From Lyngbya sp. HA4199-MV5 (GTDB lineage Bacteria > Cyanobacteriota > Cyanobacteriia > Leptolyngbyales > Leptolyngbyaceae), in contig JAHHHL010000051.1 in NCBI GenBank assembly GCA_019359375.1, positions 1-44,473 of the forward strand: 44,473 nucleotides of DNA, in the 5' to 3' direction. This document shows, in pieces, positions 33,098 to 41,983 of this stretch (positions within the stretch are counted from its first letter, which is position 1; each line of letters starts with the position of its first letter). Both the position numbers and the translations under genes were made by a program. The notes beneath the pieces were generated by a model. The model saw nothing but the letters and a program-made list of their open reading frames with translations. It was not told the DNA's origin and ran no database searches.

Positions 33098-33973
33098 TCA
33101 GGTTGCTGCGGTTGCTTTGTCGATCTGGTCAACTTCTGCTGGCGAAAGCTTGACCGCTGCGGCTGTCACCGAATCTTCGATGCTTTCTGGCTTACTGGCT
33201 CCGGGAATGGGGATCACCTGGGGCGATTTTGCTCGTAGCCATGCCAACACAATGCTGTAAACCGAAACGCCTTTTGCTTGAGCCAGTTGCCCGATCGCCT
33301 CGATCTCTTTAATCTGGCTAAACCGCCGACTGCCACCTAAAGGACTCCAGGGCAGGAAGGTTAGTTTTTCGCGATCGCAATACTCCAGCACGCCATCCGT
33401 TTCGGGTTCGCGGTGCCAGGGGTTGTACTGGTTCTGCACAGACGCGATTTCCACTACATCACGGGCACGTTTGATCTGCTCGACCGAAAAGTTTGAGACA
33501 CCGACAAAGCGAATCAACCCATTGACCACGGCTTCTTTAGCGGGCTTTAAGGACGCTTCAATTGAGTAATCGGAGTCGGGCGCGTGGTACTGCCAAAGAC
33601 CGATCGGCTGATCGCCCCCCAGCGCCTCAAAACTGGCACGAATGGTTTCTCTCAAGTGATCCGGATTACCGTTGCGTGTCCAGGAACCGTTGGGACGCAT
33701 CAAACCACCTTTCGTGGCGATCATCACGTTAGTTGTATCCTTGCCGTACTCTTGAAGTGCTTTGTAAAACAGTCGCTCGTTGTGGTGCTTGTCAGACTCA
33801 TCTTTGCAGTAGGAGTCTGCTGTATCAAGCAGGGTGACACCCAAATCCAGAGCGCGATGAATAGTGGCGATCGCCTGCGCTTCTGGTGGACGACCGCTCA
33901 ACGACATGGGCATCCCACCTAAGCCGATCGCGCTCACGGTGATGCCTGTATTGCCTAACTGTTTAGTTTCCAT
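33098..33973 (-). CDS. Aldo/keto reductase
   Basis: 291-residue NADPH-dependent oxidoreductase with the TIM-barrel AKR fold. Seen: ETKQLGNTGITVSAIGLGG at the start, catalytic Asp/Tyr in LLDTADSY, Lys in MIATKGG, and the cofactor-binding IPGASKPESIEDS near the end. Resembles the YhdN/AKR11-13 group; substrate unknown. The frame extends 23 codons upstream to 34042, but the family start is at ATG 33973. It faces the DUF4351 remnant convergently. Confidence 0.9.
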   Translation of the reverse strand: METKQLGNTGITVSAIGLGGMPMSLSGRPPEAQAIATIHRALDLGVTLLDTADSYCKDESDKHHNERLFYKALQEYGKDTTNVMIATKGGLMRPNGSWTRNGNPDHLRETIRASFEALGGDQPIGLWQYHAPDSDYSIEASLKPAKEAVVNGLIRFVGVSNFSVEQIKRARDVVEIASVQNQYNPWHREPETDGVLEYCDREKLTFLPWSPLGGSRRFSQIKEIEAIGQLAQAKGVSVYSIVLAWLRAKSPQVIPIPGASKPESIEDSVTAAAVKLSPAEVDQIDKATAAT

Positions 33974-34165
33974 GAATGCCTGCTGTGAGTGAGCTACGGT
34001 TGAGAGAATGTCGTGTGAGCACGTTCTTGAGCAACTAAACACTGAGCGATTAAATGCTTAACCGCAGAGATGCAGAGGCACGGAGAAGGTATAAGCTCTG
34101 TGATTCTCTAACCGTAGATCACCTCATGTAAGGGCGATCGACATCTATCCAAGGGCATGGGTTTG

Positions 34166-34190
34166 CCCCCACACCCCACACCCTACACCC
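34166..34190. repeat. CCCCACACCCTACA-type simple repeat
   Basis: Units of CCCCACA/CCCTACA lie just after the stop of the secreted protein at 34195. The same class is seen at 23942, 29280, 30335 (inside a gene) and 36190. Confidence 0.65.
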
Positions 34191-34194
34191 AATC

Positions 34195-34644
34195 CTAAGG
34201 ACAAGCCGAAACGGCAACCGTGTAGGCGTTACCCGTCACTGGAATGCCACCAACAACCACATTGATTTGATACGGTTCTGCATTTAAGCGAGGGGAACCT
34301 GAGACATTCACAGCTTCATTATCTTTGAGAGAAACCTTGCTGTCGTAGACCTTATCAGATGTCCGGTTGGCATACTTCAGGTTCATCTGAATGTTGTAAT
34401 TACCCTTGTTTTTAGCCCGAATTGTTGCCGCATAGTAGCGGTAGCGTTGTCCACTCGATACGGCAAAATCAGTATTCCAGTTGCTTGGACTCAGGGGCGT
34501 GCTGGCAGCCGAAACTTTCTTTGCTACAGAGGTAGCCCCCTTCCCTTCGACCACCCTGAGCAAGCGGCATGACTGAGCATTAGCTGACGTTCCCAGGCAA
34601 ACCATAGCGCCAATCACCATCGTTGTTCCCAGCCATTTCAACAT
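34195..34644 (-). CDS. Secreted protein of unknown function
   Basis: 149 residues with a textbook signal peptide (cleavage after SANA at about residue 23). The mature part is predicted to be beta-rich with a conserved-looking RYRYYAATIRAKNKGNYNI core; two Cys (near residues 26 and 148) could form a disulphide. I do not recognise the family. Monocistronic. Confidence 0.65.
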   Translation of the reverse strand: MLKWLGTTMVIGAMVCLGTSANAQSCRLLRVVEGKGATSVAKKVSAASTPLSPSNWNTDFAVSSGQRYRYYAATIRAKNKGNYNIQMNLKYANRTSDKVYDSKVSLKDNEAVNVSGSPRLNAEPYQINVVVGGIPVTGNAYTVAVSACP

Positions 34645-34777
34645 AAAAACCTCTTCAGTTTAGGAATGTTGCCTCGTAAATCGAGGTTACTGACTGGAAT
34701 ACCTGATCGTTCATTCTTAAACAACCATCCTTAGGACAGATTTTGGTGCTCAGTCCATGAAGGCAACGGCGATCGCC

Positions 34778-35041
34778 CTACTGAACGCTACTCGCTTCAG
34801 GCTCTTGTGGTGATTGTTCTTGCAGTGATCGCCAACCCGCCTGCCACAGCGATCGATCCTTGAGCAAGCGTGCATTCACCCAAAAGCGCACCGCTGGATC
34901 GCAGGCTGCAACCATTTCGGCAAAGACCCACTGACCCTGGTTTTTGCGGTTTGTCACTTGAAAATGCCGCCAGCCATCAATGGTTTGCTGCGCCGTCCAT
35001 TTAGACTGCACGAGATGCGGATACTTTTGTTTACGTGGCAT
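34778..35041 (-). CDS. TIGR02450-family Trp-rich protein
   Basis: 87-residue protein of a small tryptophan-rich family. The conserved pattern HLVQSKWTA, GWRHFQV, VFAEMVAACDP, RFWVNARLLKDRSLWQAGW matches what I remember for TIGR02450. Function unknown; found in cyanobacteria and some proteobacteria. It follows the STAS gene by 14 bases on the same strand and may share its transcript. Confidence 0.82.
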   Translation of the reverse strand: MPRKQKYPHLVQSKWTAQQTIDGWRHFQVTNRKNQGQWVFAEMVAACDPAVRFWVNARLLKDRSLWQAGWRSLQEQSPQEPEASSVQ

Positions 35042-35055
35042 ACCGCCATTATCAA

Positions 35056-35397
35056 CTATTTTGCTAGCGATGTGTCGGTGCTGTCAGCCAGCGATCGGGC
35101 AAAGTCCTCCGCAGTCTCGTAAACCTCAAACACTTGATCCATGCCACTATGTTCCAGCACCATTGAGGCTTGACCATTCAAACGACAAAGCGCTAACCGT
35201 CCCTTCACCTGGCGCACTTGCTTTAGAGCCACAACCAGCGCCGACAATCCGGTGCTATCCATAAACATAACCTGCTGAAAGTCAACCAGAATGTTGATGG
35301 CTCCAGTTTCAAGGCTACGGGTCATGCCATCCAGTAGATCGCCTGCGGTTGAGGCGCTGAGAATTCTTTTAGGATAAAACGTTTGCATCACTGCCAT
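35056..35397 (-). CDS. STAS-domain anti-sigma-factor antagonist
   Basis: 113-residue single STAS domain of the SpoIIAA/RsbV type. The phosphorylatable Ser is in MFMDSTGLSAL (about residue 48), preceded by the NILVDFQQV strand. Such proteins switch partner kinases/anti-sigma factors through reversible phosphorylation. The partner kinase is not in the window. GAGGG seven bases before ATG 35397 supports this start. A palindromic repeat lies just upstream, in or near its promoter. Confidence 0.88.
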   Translation of the reverse strand: MAVMQTFYPKRILSASTAGDLLDGMTRSLETGAINILVDFQQVMFMDSTGLSALVVALKQVRQVKGRLALCRLNGQASMVLEHSGMDQVFEVYETAEDFARSLADSTDTSLAK

Positions 35398-35454
35398 CTT
35401 TAACCCTCAACTGTCCCTATCGATCCAGGGTGCCCAAGTTAGGCTGCGATGCAT

Positions 35455-35585
35455 CTAGGGCGTGTCATCAATTAGCTCCAAAACCTTGCAATATCAGCAG
35501 TGTCACGCCCGTCCCAACACACCAGGCTAGGGGCTGGAACCCTTGCTGCAAGCAATGTGTGGTATTAATTGATGACAGCCCCTAG
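35455..35585. repeat. Complete 123-bp palindromic MITE-like element, copy D
   Basis: Element 35459-35581 flanked by perfect CTAG direct repeats (35455-35458 and 35582-35585). Left end GGCGTGTCATCAATTA; right end, reverse complement, GGGCTGTCATCAATTA (16 bp, two mismatches). The two internal modules are GGGCGTG...CACGCCC (35458-35510) and CTAGGGGCTG...CAGCCCCTAG (35527-35585). The CTAG duplication fits the YTAR targets of some IS5-type elements. A dead IS5-type transposase starts 15 bases to the right. Confidence 0.88.
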
Positions 35586-35599
35586 CATGATCAGGTTTA

Positions 35600-36090
35600 G
35601 AGGCTGTTTTAAAAGCCGGATTGACCGTAAAAAAACTTACACGCTGAGGCGATCAGTAGTAAACACAAGCCTCGTGAGAGCGATGGTTAAATTCTACTCA
35701 AGCAACCTGACCCGCGCCCATTTTGACTTAATCCAACCACTGCTGCCCGCCGCTAAACCTGGTGATCGTCCCCGGAGTACTAGCTTGTGGGCAATGCTCA
35801 ACGCCATCTTTTATGTGGTCACGCAAGGGTGCCAGTGGCAAGACTTGCCGGGTGACTTTCCCGCCTAGCAAACGGTGTACACCTACTGCCGCCACTGGCG
35901 CAAGGACGGTATCTGGCAAGCGCTGCATACTCGTTTACGGGGCTGGACACGCGCCGCCGGACGACCTGAAAGTCCTTCAGAGGTGATTCTCGATCGTCAA
36001 ACGGTGCCTACAGTGGCGATGGTGCAGCAGGCAGTGAGGTTTGACCGCTTCAAAGCCACCAAAGGACGCAAACGGCATTGGCACACCCCT
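35600..36090 (+). mobile_element. Remnant of an IS5-family insertion sequence
   Basis: GAGGCTGTTTTAAAAG at 35600-35615 looks like the left inverted end of an IS1031/IS427-type IS5 element; a broken transposase follows. The right end and the C-terminal half of the transposase (including the last catalytic Glu) are missing, so the element cannot move by itself. The nuclease gene begins 150 bases to the right. Confidence 0.7.
35683..36085 (+). pseudogene. IS5-type transposase, nonsense-mutated and truncated
   Basis: Reads [20 protein letters not shown] and [20 protein letters not shown], the helix-turn-helix start of IS5/IS1031 transposases (DUF4096-like). TAG at 35866-35868 replaces the usual Trp codon before QTVYTYCRHWRKDGIW; the same frame then continues to VILDRQTV, where the first catalytic Asp is kept, and KGRKRH, after which similarity stops. 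About 130 of the usual ~270 codons remain. Confidence 0.85.
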
Positions 36091-36237
36091 CTCCTTTTCA
36101 AACAGCCACTTACTTGTCCCCTTCCTCTGCTTTAGCAGTACAGACAGACTACAATCCAGACAGGTGAACTTACAGCCGCTGCTATTTGCATTCGCTACAC
36201 CCGATACCCTACACTCCATACCCATCTTGACAGGACC

Positions 36238-36978
36238 ATGGCTTACTCGACTGAGAACGGCTGTAATGCCAGTGCCACAACTATGATGCCTGATTCCCAC
36301 AAATTGCCGATGCTCAGCGCCAAACAAGAGCGGCAAAACGGCAGGCAGTATTACGTGAATGATCGCGGCGATCGCTTACCCAGCGTCAGCACGATTCTCA
36401 ACGCGACGCGATCGCCGCAGCAGCGGGATGCCCTTGCAAACTGGAAAGAACGAGTGGGGGCTGAAGAAGCGGCACGTATCAGCAGCACAGCCAGTCGGCG
36501 CGGTACAGGCACTCACAAGCAGGTGCAACGCTATCTACAAGGCGAAGTCGTCACCTGTCCCGATGGCATCAAGCCTTACTGGGAGAGTATTAAACCCGTC
36601 CTCTTCGCTGTGGATGACGTGCGCCTGGTCGAAGGCACCGTCTTTCATCACGACCTTGGTTATGCCGGAAAAGTCGATTGTGTTGCCAGCTATGACGGCA
36701 CTGCGTGTCTGTGCGAATGGAAAACCGCCGATCGCCCCAAACATTCCCTGGAGCATTTGAATGATTACCCCTTACAGGTAGCTGCTTACTGGGGAGCCGT
36801 TCACCACACCTATCAGGACTATGATGTGAACTTGAATCACGCACTGCTGGCGATCGCCATTCCGGATCGTCCCGCCGAAGTCTTCTGGTTCGATTTAGAA
36901 ACGATCGCGCACTACTGGCAGCAGTGGGAAGAACGAGTTTCTATCTTCTGGCGACGACAAGGCGGTTACAGGGTCTGA
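36238..36978 (+). CDS. PD-(D/E)XK exonuclease, MGME1/RecB-like
   Basis: 246-residue predicted single-strand DNA exonuclease. Seen in order: LPSVSTILNATRSPQ, GTGTHKQVQRYLQG, the metal site GYAGKVDCVA then CLCEWKTAD (D...ExK), and the QxxxY-like motif LQVAAYWGAV, the arrangement of RecB-type nucleases and of mitochondrial genome maintenance exonuclease 1. The real start may be ATG 36283 or 36286, since the family core begins after about residue 20; the ATG at 36238 has AGGA too close. It lies between an IS remnant and a DNA-repair-like gene; similar proteins are known in cyanobacteria and phages. Confidence 0.75.
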   Translation: MAYSTENGCNASATTMMPDSHKLPMLSAKQERQNGRQYYVNDRGDRLPSVSTILNATRSPQQRDALANWKERVGAEEAARISSTASRRGTGTHKQVQRYLQGEVVTCPDGIKPYWESIKPVLFAVDDVRLVEGTVFHHDLGYAGKVDCVASYDGTACLCEWKTADRPKHSLEHLNDYPLQVAAYWGAVHHTYQDYDVNLNHALLAIAIPDRPAEVFWFDLETIAHYWQQWEERVSIFWRRQGGYRV

Positions 36979-37069
36979 GGTTTTTAGACTGAAATGGCTT
37001 CCATAACTTATTGCTTACTGTCTTCCATCTAACAACCAACAACTAAAAACCAACAACTTCTGAACCTCA

Positions 37070-37405
37070 ATGTCCTCCTACGATGCCATTTACGCGATCG
37101 TGCAACAAATTCCTTATGGTCAGGTGGCAACCTATGGACAAATTGCAGAACTCGCCAATTTGCCTGGACGAGCGCGTTTAGTGGGCTATGCGCTGTTTCG
37201 GGTTGCGCCAGAGGCAGATATTCCCTGGCATCGAGTGATTAATGCGAAGGGAGAGATCTCTGAGTCACCTGTACGGTATGGCAGCGATTACTTGCAGCGA
37301 TCGCTCCTCGAAGCCGAAGGCATCCAGTTCAACGCTCAAGGACGGATCAATCTACGTATCTATCGCTGGCAAGGGGTGATTGATGCTGCCCAAAATAGCC
37401 AATAG
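37070..37405 (+). CDS. Alkyltransferase-like (ATL) DNA-damage protein
   Basis: 111-residue relative of O6-methylguanine-DNA methyltransferase. Q-V-A-TYGQIAELANLPGRARLVGYAL and IPWHRVINAKGEIS match the MGMT DNA-binding fold, but the acceptor Cys of PCHR is replaced by Trp (PWHR), as in ATL proteins (E. coli YbaZ, yeast Atl1). ATLs bind alkylated bases and hand them to nucleotide-excision repair; no transfer activity is expected. The short ACCAACAACT repeats before it (37026-37060) are the same class as at 27066-27092. Confidence 0.9.
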   Translation: MSSYDAIYAIVQQIPYGQVATYGQIAELANLPGRARLVGYALFRVAPEADIPWHRVINAKGEISESPVRYGSDYLQRSLLEAEGIQFNAQGRINLRIYRWQGVIDAAQNSQ

Positions 37406-37541
37406 CTATTAACATTCCTGCTCATCGTACATAGACAAACTTTGCATTTTAACTATAGCTTTAGTTCGTTTTGCTTCATCAGGTTTGTCATATGGCGATT
37501 CAGCATACAATATCGATGACTTAACTATTACTCGCTTTAAA

Positions 37542-38339
37542 TTAAATTGCTTCTTTAGAGAGACGTAAATGAGCAACTTTTAGCAGTTTATTTTTTCCAC
37601 CGACTAAATATGGAAGAAATTTCATGACCCCTTGCCGCTCCTTGTAGTAGTCATAGCAGAAATACTCTCTAATGAGCTGAATCCCTGAACTCCAGGTTTC
37701 TATCTCGCTACAATCATCAATTCCCCACTGAAATCGACCACCAGGAACTGCTTTAGAACGAAAAATTTGAGTACTGTTTAAGATGAATTTACCAATAACT
37801 TCCATTACAATCTCTGAGTTTGGAAATCTCTGTTGTAGCGAAAAAATGACTTGCTTAACTTCAGATTCTGTCAGATATAGGAATATCCCCTCAGCCACAA
37901 ACAATACTGTTCGTCCCGCCTCAAAAATTTGACTCATCCAGCTTAAATCTGTGATGACCGAAGAGATAAAGTGATTACGTTGCGATTCTCCGATCAGTTG
38001 ACTCCAAAATGGTTCAACGTATGGAGCATCAACGCAGAACCACTCAGCCTGATTGTTATCCATTAAGAGTGGTCGGGTAGCAAGTCCACCTCCAAGTATG
38101 ACGATGACTGCATTGGGATGTTGCTGTAGAAACTGTTTGACAATATCATCAACAATCAATGTATGAATTGCAATACCAAACTGAATTGCCCAGTCATCTA
38201 CAACTAAACGATTAGGCGACATCTGCTCTACAACTTTGACCGCTAGAGAGTCTTTGATAATGCCGTTGGGTAGCTGTGTTTCTTTAGCACGAAAGTAAAC
38301 AGGACTGAATAAGTCTTCTGGAACGTTTTTTATCTTCAT
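37542..38339 (-). CDS. LCMT/Tcmp-type SAM methyltransferase
   Basis: 265-residue class I methyltransferase of the leucine-carboxyl/O-methyltransferase group often found near polyketide genes. The SAM motif reads VILGGGLATRPLL (usually GxGLDTR), the acidic strand FCVDAPYVEPFW follows, and LFVAEGIFLYLTESEV is the conserved motif after it. Substrate unknown. AT-rich composition, few HIP1 sites and an AT-rich 5' flank differ from neighbouring genes and suggest transfer. Confidence 0.85.
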   Translation of the reverse strand: MKIKNVPEDLFSPVYFRAKETQLPNGIIKDSLAVKVVEQMSPNRLVVDDWAIQFGIAIHTLIVDDIVKQFLQQHPNAVIVILGGGLATRPLLMDNNQAEWFCVDAPYVEPFWSQLIGESQRNHFISSVITDLSWMSQIFEAGRTVLFVAEGIFLYLTESEVKQVIFSLQQRFPNSEIVMEVIGKFILNSTQIFRSKAVPGGRFQWGIDDCSEIETWSSGIQLIREYFCYDYYKERQGVMKFLPYLVGGKNKLLKVAHLRLSKEAI

Positions 38340-38543
38340 CCTTTTCCCAAACTCTAAACAGAGTTATAGATTTTATGCTCTATCAATATCTCCCAATTGC
38401 CATAATTTTGAACATTCCATACGAATTCTCAAAAGGCTTTTATCACTTGTAAACTGAGCCGCCTAACTGTTATTCAGCGTTACGGACTTCACTTACTCAA
38501 AGCTCTAAAGCCATAGATGCAACGATTCTGCTCAATTCAAAAC

Positions 38544-39494
38544 TTAAGTCTTTTCCCCAAACAGCCCTTCCAAACATCCTGGTGTCAAGCGATTGCTCCA
38601 TCCCCAAAGGCGTTGCAAGATGTAAGCGCAGGTGTAGGCGAAGGTAGCACGGTTTGTCCATGTCCAGTCTTGCCAGTGGAGAACGCCTGTCATGCGGTGC
38701 AGAGTGCCGATGAGACTGCTGCGATCGCGGCTATAGGTTGGCTGTTTGGTTGTTCGCAGTAGGGTGCGGCAAAGTTGCAGCGGCGATGATTCAGGATACG
38801 CCCACAGACCAAACCCCAAAAACTTCGTCATGTGGTTGACTTCATCGCGCACCAGTTCTTCGAGGACGTTTCGCAAAGCTCCAGTTGTGTGCGCCATTAG
38901 CCAGAGATAGAGGCAGGTCGCGCCATACTCCGTAGCAACGCGATGCAGTCCGTGACGATAGAGATCCATTCGAGGGTTCGTGGATGGCTGATAGGGTCGC
39001 GCTTCGTGGGGAGTCGGTGTGATTTTTTCACCTGTTAGCTGAGCATAGATTTTGAGCAGTGCTGGAGTATGCTGGCGTTCTTCTTTTTCCCACAAGCCTG
39101 GTTCCAGCAGTGAACCGTCTGCCGCGATCGTGCCACCCACAAAGCGAGCAAGCTGAGGATGCAGGGCTTCTAGATATTGCCGACTGGTCTGGGTGTATTG
39201 TCGGATGGGTGCTTCGGTATCGATTGCCCCTATAAGAATGGCTAAGAAGACATCGAGATCAATGCCTACAACTTGCTCACGCTCGATCGCGTGCCAGTCA
39301 ATGGGCTGCCAGGGACGTGCTTGGGGATTGGCAAATTGAACGGGTAAATCTTGCAGGCGATCGTGGAGGTGTTCGGTAGAAAGATGGCGATCGATGAGCG
39401 ATCGGAGTTGACGTTGCAGTTGAACGTAATGGGGATGAGAACTGGACTGCTCTACAACCGTCGCGTATCCCTTAACCTGTGAGGCATCAGTCAT
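38544..39494 (-). CDS. Ferritin-like di-iron protein
   Basis: 316 residues, helical. Two di-iron-type helices are visible: EKEERQHTPALLKIYAQLTG and VRDEVNHMTKFLGFG, each giving ExxH-like ligands, and VGIDLDVFLAILIGAIDTEA supplies further acidic residues. This recalls ferritin-like or acyl-ACP-desaturase-like proteins; whether it is an oxygenase or an iron protein cannot be told. GGTGAG before ATG 39494 supports that start rather than the GTG three codons upstream. The C-terminal third is basic and Trp-rich, with no family I recognise. Confidence 0.6.
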   Translation of the reverse strand: MTDASQVKGYATVVEQSSSHPHYVQLQRQLRSLIDRHLSTEHLHDRLQDLPVQFANPQARPWQPIDWHAIEREQVVGIDLDVFLAILIGAIDTEAPIRQYTQTSRQYLEALHPQLARFVGGTIAADGSLLEPGLWEKEERQHTPALLKIYAQLTGEKITPTPHEARPYQPSTNPRMDLYRHGLHRVATEYGATCLYLWLMAHTTGALRNVLEELVRDEVNHMTKFLGFGLWAYPESSPLQLCRTLLRTTKQPTYSRDRSSLIGTLHRMTGVLHWQDWTWTNRATFAYTCAYILQRLWGWSNRLTPGCLEGLFGEKT

Positions 39495-39606
39495 ATTTCT
39501 CACCTACGTCAAATGATGAATGCGATTAGCGATGAACGACCTTTAGAGGCACAGACGTAGATGCAGCGTTTGATCTAAGATCAATGTGGTTCAGTAGGAT
39601 TCCGCA

Positions 39607-39996
39607 ATGAAAGTTCTGATTTTGCGTAGTTTCTTCGGTTTGCTGGTGGGGATCGCTACGGCAGAAGGGGTGAGTGCTCAGACGGCTCCCAGCAGCGCTA
39701 GTCCCAGTAACAGTAACAGTGGCAATTTGCTCAATTACCCATCCGGCACGCGGATCTATCAAGGCGGCGCGATCGTCACCCCCACTGGAACAGTTGTCAA
39801 TCCCAGCGTCACCGTCCCAGGTGCAAACGGCTCCAACACCTACTATTATCCCGATGGCAGCCGCATCACTACAGGGAGCAAGACAGTTAGCCCTTCTGGT
39901 TCGTTTCTCACGCCTAATAGCCCCAACGGTGGCTTAACCAATCCAGCGGTTAAACCAGTCCAACCGCTCTCCCCTAATCGATTGAATCAACGTTGA
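39607..39996 (+). CDS. Secreted low-complexity protein
   Basis: 129 residues: signal peptide (cleavage after GVSA near residue 24) and a mature part rich in Ser, Asn, Gly, Pro and Thr with repeats of the type YPSGTRIYQGG and YPDGSRITTG. No membrane helix beyond the signal. The two similar SGT/DGSRI units suggest a small beta-repeat. Function unknown. It is transcribed divergently from the ferritin-like gene. Confidence 0.6.
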   Translation: MKVLILRSFFGLLVGIATAEGVSAQTAPSSASPSNSNSGNLLNYPSGTRIYQGGAIVTPTGTVVNPSVTVPGANGSNTYYYPDGSRITTGSKTVSPSGSFLTPNSPNGGLTNPAVKPVQPLSPNRLNQR

Positions 39997-40101
39997 AATT
40001 GAATCGTCGATCGCTCTCGCTACACTACAGAAACGTAAACAACACAGAGAACCTCTGCGCTCTTCGCGTCTCTGCGGTCAGTCCTCACTGCTGCTTATGC
40101 T

Positions 40102-40188
40102 TTATGGTGCTTGCCCATTGCTAAAGCGATCGCGCAAAATCGCTTTCAACTCAGCAACTCCTTCAGCACGGGCAATAATCGGCTGTTC
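40102..40188 (-). pseudogene. Possible orphan C-terminal gene fragment
   Basis: On the minus strand a frame ending in TAA at 40104-40102 reads EQPIIARAEGVAELKAILRD and on to a stop, with HIP1 sites in frame as in real genes here. It is only 28 codons, lacks a start and is cut on its 5' side by GCAGAGGG-type repeats. It could be the tail of a protein disrupted by repeat expansion, or chance. Confidence 0.25.
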
Positions 40189-40222
40189 GTTCGCCTTCTG
40201 CCCTCTGCTTTCTGCCCTCTGC

Positions 40223-41983
40223 CTACATCCGCTCCAACACAGGAATGCCAAGTAATGAGAGTCCCAGTTTGAGCGATCGCGCCGTCAAATCAGCCAAAAT
40301 CAGCCGCGAAGTTCGCACCGGTTCCTCGGCATCCAGAATTGGGCACTGCTCATAGAACCGATTGAACTTCTGACTTAGCTCAAACAGGTATTGACAGAGC
40401 CGATTGGGCAGTAAATCTTGATCAATCTGCGCCAGAACTTCGTCCAATTGCAGGATATGTTTTGCCAGCGTTAGTTCGGATTCATCTTTCAGCACAATGG
40501 CAGCATTTGCGCCCAACTGCTCAAAATCGATCTGACCTTTCCGGCTAATGCCCTGCACACGTACATAGGCGTACAGCATGTAAGGAGCCGTATTGCCTTG
40601 CAGCGAGAGCATTTTGTCGTAGCTAAAGATATAGTTACTCGTGCGGTTCTGGCTCAGGTCAGCGTACTTAATGGCACTAATCCCTGTCACTTGAGACGCA
40701 TGGGCAACGAATGCCTCTGTTTCCTGCCGTTCTTCTTCCTGCAGTCGCGCTTCAAGGTCAGCACGAGCATGGACGATCGCCTCATCCAATAAATCCTGAA
40801 GCCGTACCGCTTCGCCCGATCGAGTTTTCAGTTTTTTGTTGTCTTCCCCCAGCACCAGCCCAAACGGCGCGTGAATGAACTCCACTGCATCGGTAATCCA
40901 GCCTGCCCGCCGTCCCACTTGAAAAATTTGGATAAAGTGGTTGGTTTGCTCCATCCCCACTGGATAGATCACCCGTTGCACCTTATCTTCTTTCACTCGA
41001 TAGCGAATCGCTGCCAAGTCCGTCGTGGCGTAGTTGTAGCCACCATCAGACTTCTGCACAATCAGCGGCAGCGGCTTGCCTTCCTTATTCGTAAAACCTT
41101 CCAGAAAGACGCACTGTGCGCCGTCATCTTCTACTAACAGTTCTGCCGCCTTCAGATCGTCAACCACACCTTCCAGCAAGGGATTGTAGAATGACTCTCC
41201 CCGTTCAAGGACGTGAGCAATGCCCATGAGATCGTAGATGACGCGGTAAGAACGGCTGGACAGCTCGCACACAATTTTCCAGGCACGCAACGTTTCTGCC
41301 TCGCCTGCCTGAAGCTGCACCACCGACAATCGTGCCGCTTCACGAAACCCTTCGTCAGCATCAAACCGCTGTTTCGCCTGTCGATAAAACGTCGATAGGT
41401 CGCCCAGATCCAAAGATTCGTTCGCTGTCAGTGCTTCTGGATAGGCTTCGCGCAAATAAGCAATCAACATCCCAAACGGGGTGCCCCAGTCCCCGATATG
41501 ACTAATGCGTAAGACATCATGCCCGATAAATTCCAGAATGCGGGCGATACAATCGCCAATAATGGCAGGACGCAAGTGTCCGACGTGCATCTCCTTCGCA
41601 ATGTTGGGGCTGGGATAATCCACGATCACGCGCTGCGGCTGAGCGATCGCCACCACACCCAGGCGGGGATCAGATTGAATTGCCTTAATCTGCGCTTCCA
41701 GATAGCTTGTTTTCAGCGTCAGGTTAATAAAACCAGGACCCGCTATCGTGGGCGTTTCACACAAATCTGCGACATCAAGGTGCTGCACAATCTGCTCCGC
41801 GATCGCGCGAGGTGCCTTACCCAACGGTTTCGCCAACGACAGCGACACATTCGCCTGATAATCTCCAAATTTGGGATTGCTGGCAGGCACAAGAATAGGA
41901 TCAACCGAGCCATACTCAGCGCCAAAGGCAGCAGTCAATGCCTGCTCGAAGCGGCGTTTCAGTTGAGCGATCGTAAAATTCAT
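40223..41983 (-). CDS. argS: Arginyl-tRNA synthetase
   Basis: 586-residue class I synthetase that charges tRNA-Arg. The N-terminal Add-1 domain covers about 1-90, the HIGH motif is HVGH in [13 protein letters not shown], and a [13 protein letters not shown]-type segment takes the place of KMSKS, as usual in ArgS. The C-terminal helical DALR domain ends GIPVLERM. Length and ends are normal. CCCTCTGCC-type repeats lie just after its stop (40190-40222). Confidence 0.96.
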   Translation of the reverse strand: MNFTIAQLKRRFEQALTAAFGAEYGSVDPILVPASNPKFGDYQANVSLSLAKPLGKAPRAIAEQIVQHLDVADLCETPTIAGPGFINLTLKTSYLEAQIKAIQSDPRLGVVAIAQPQRVIVDYPSPNIAKEMHVGHLRPAIIGDCIARILEFIGHDVLRISHIGDWGTPFGMLIAYLREAYPEALTANESLDLGDLSTFYRQAKQRFDADEGFREAARLSVVQLQAGEAETLRAWKIVCELSSRSYRVIYDLMGIAHVLERGESFYNPLLEGVVDDLKAAELLVEDDGAQCVFLEGFTNKEGKPLPLIVQKSDGGYNYATTDLAAIRYRVKEDKVQRVIYPVGMEQTNHFIQIFQVGRRAGWITDAVEFIHAPFGLVLGEDNKKLKTRSGEAVRLQDLLDEAIVHARADLEARLQEEERQETEAFVAHASQVTGISAIKYADLSQNRTSNYIFSYDKMLSLQGNTAPYMLYAYVRVQGISRKGQIDFEQLGANAAIVLKDESELTLAKHILQLDEVLAQIDQDLLPNRLCQYLFELSQKFNRFYEQCPILDAEEPVRTSRLILADLTARSLKLGLSLLGIPVLERM

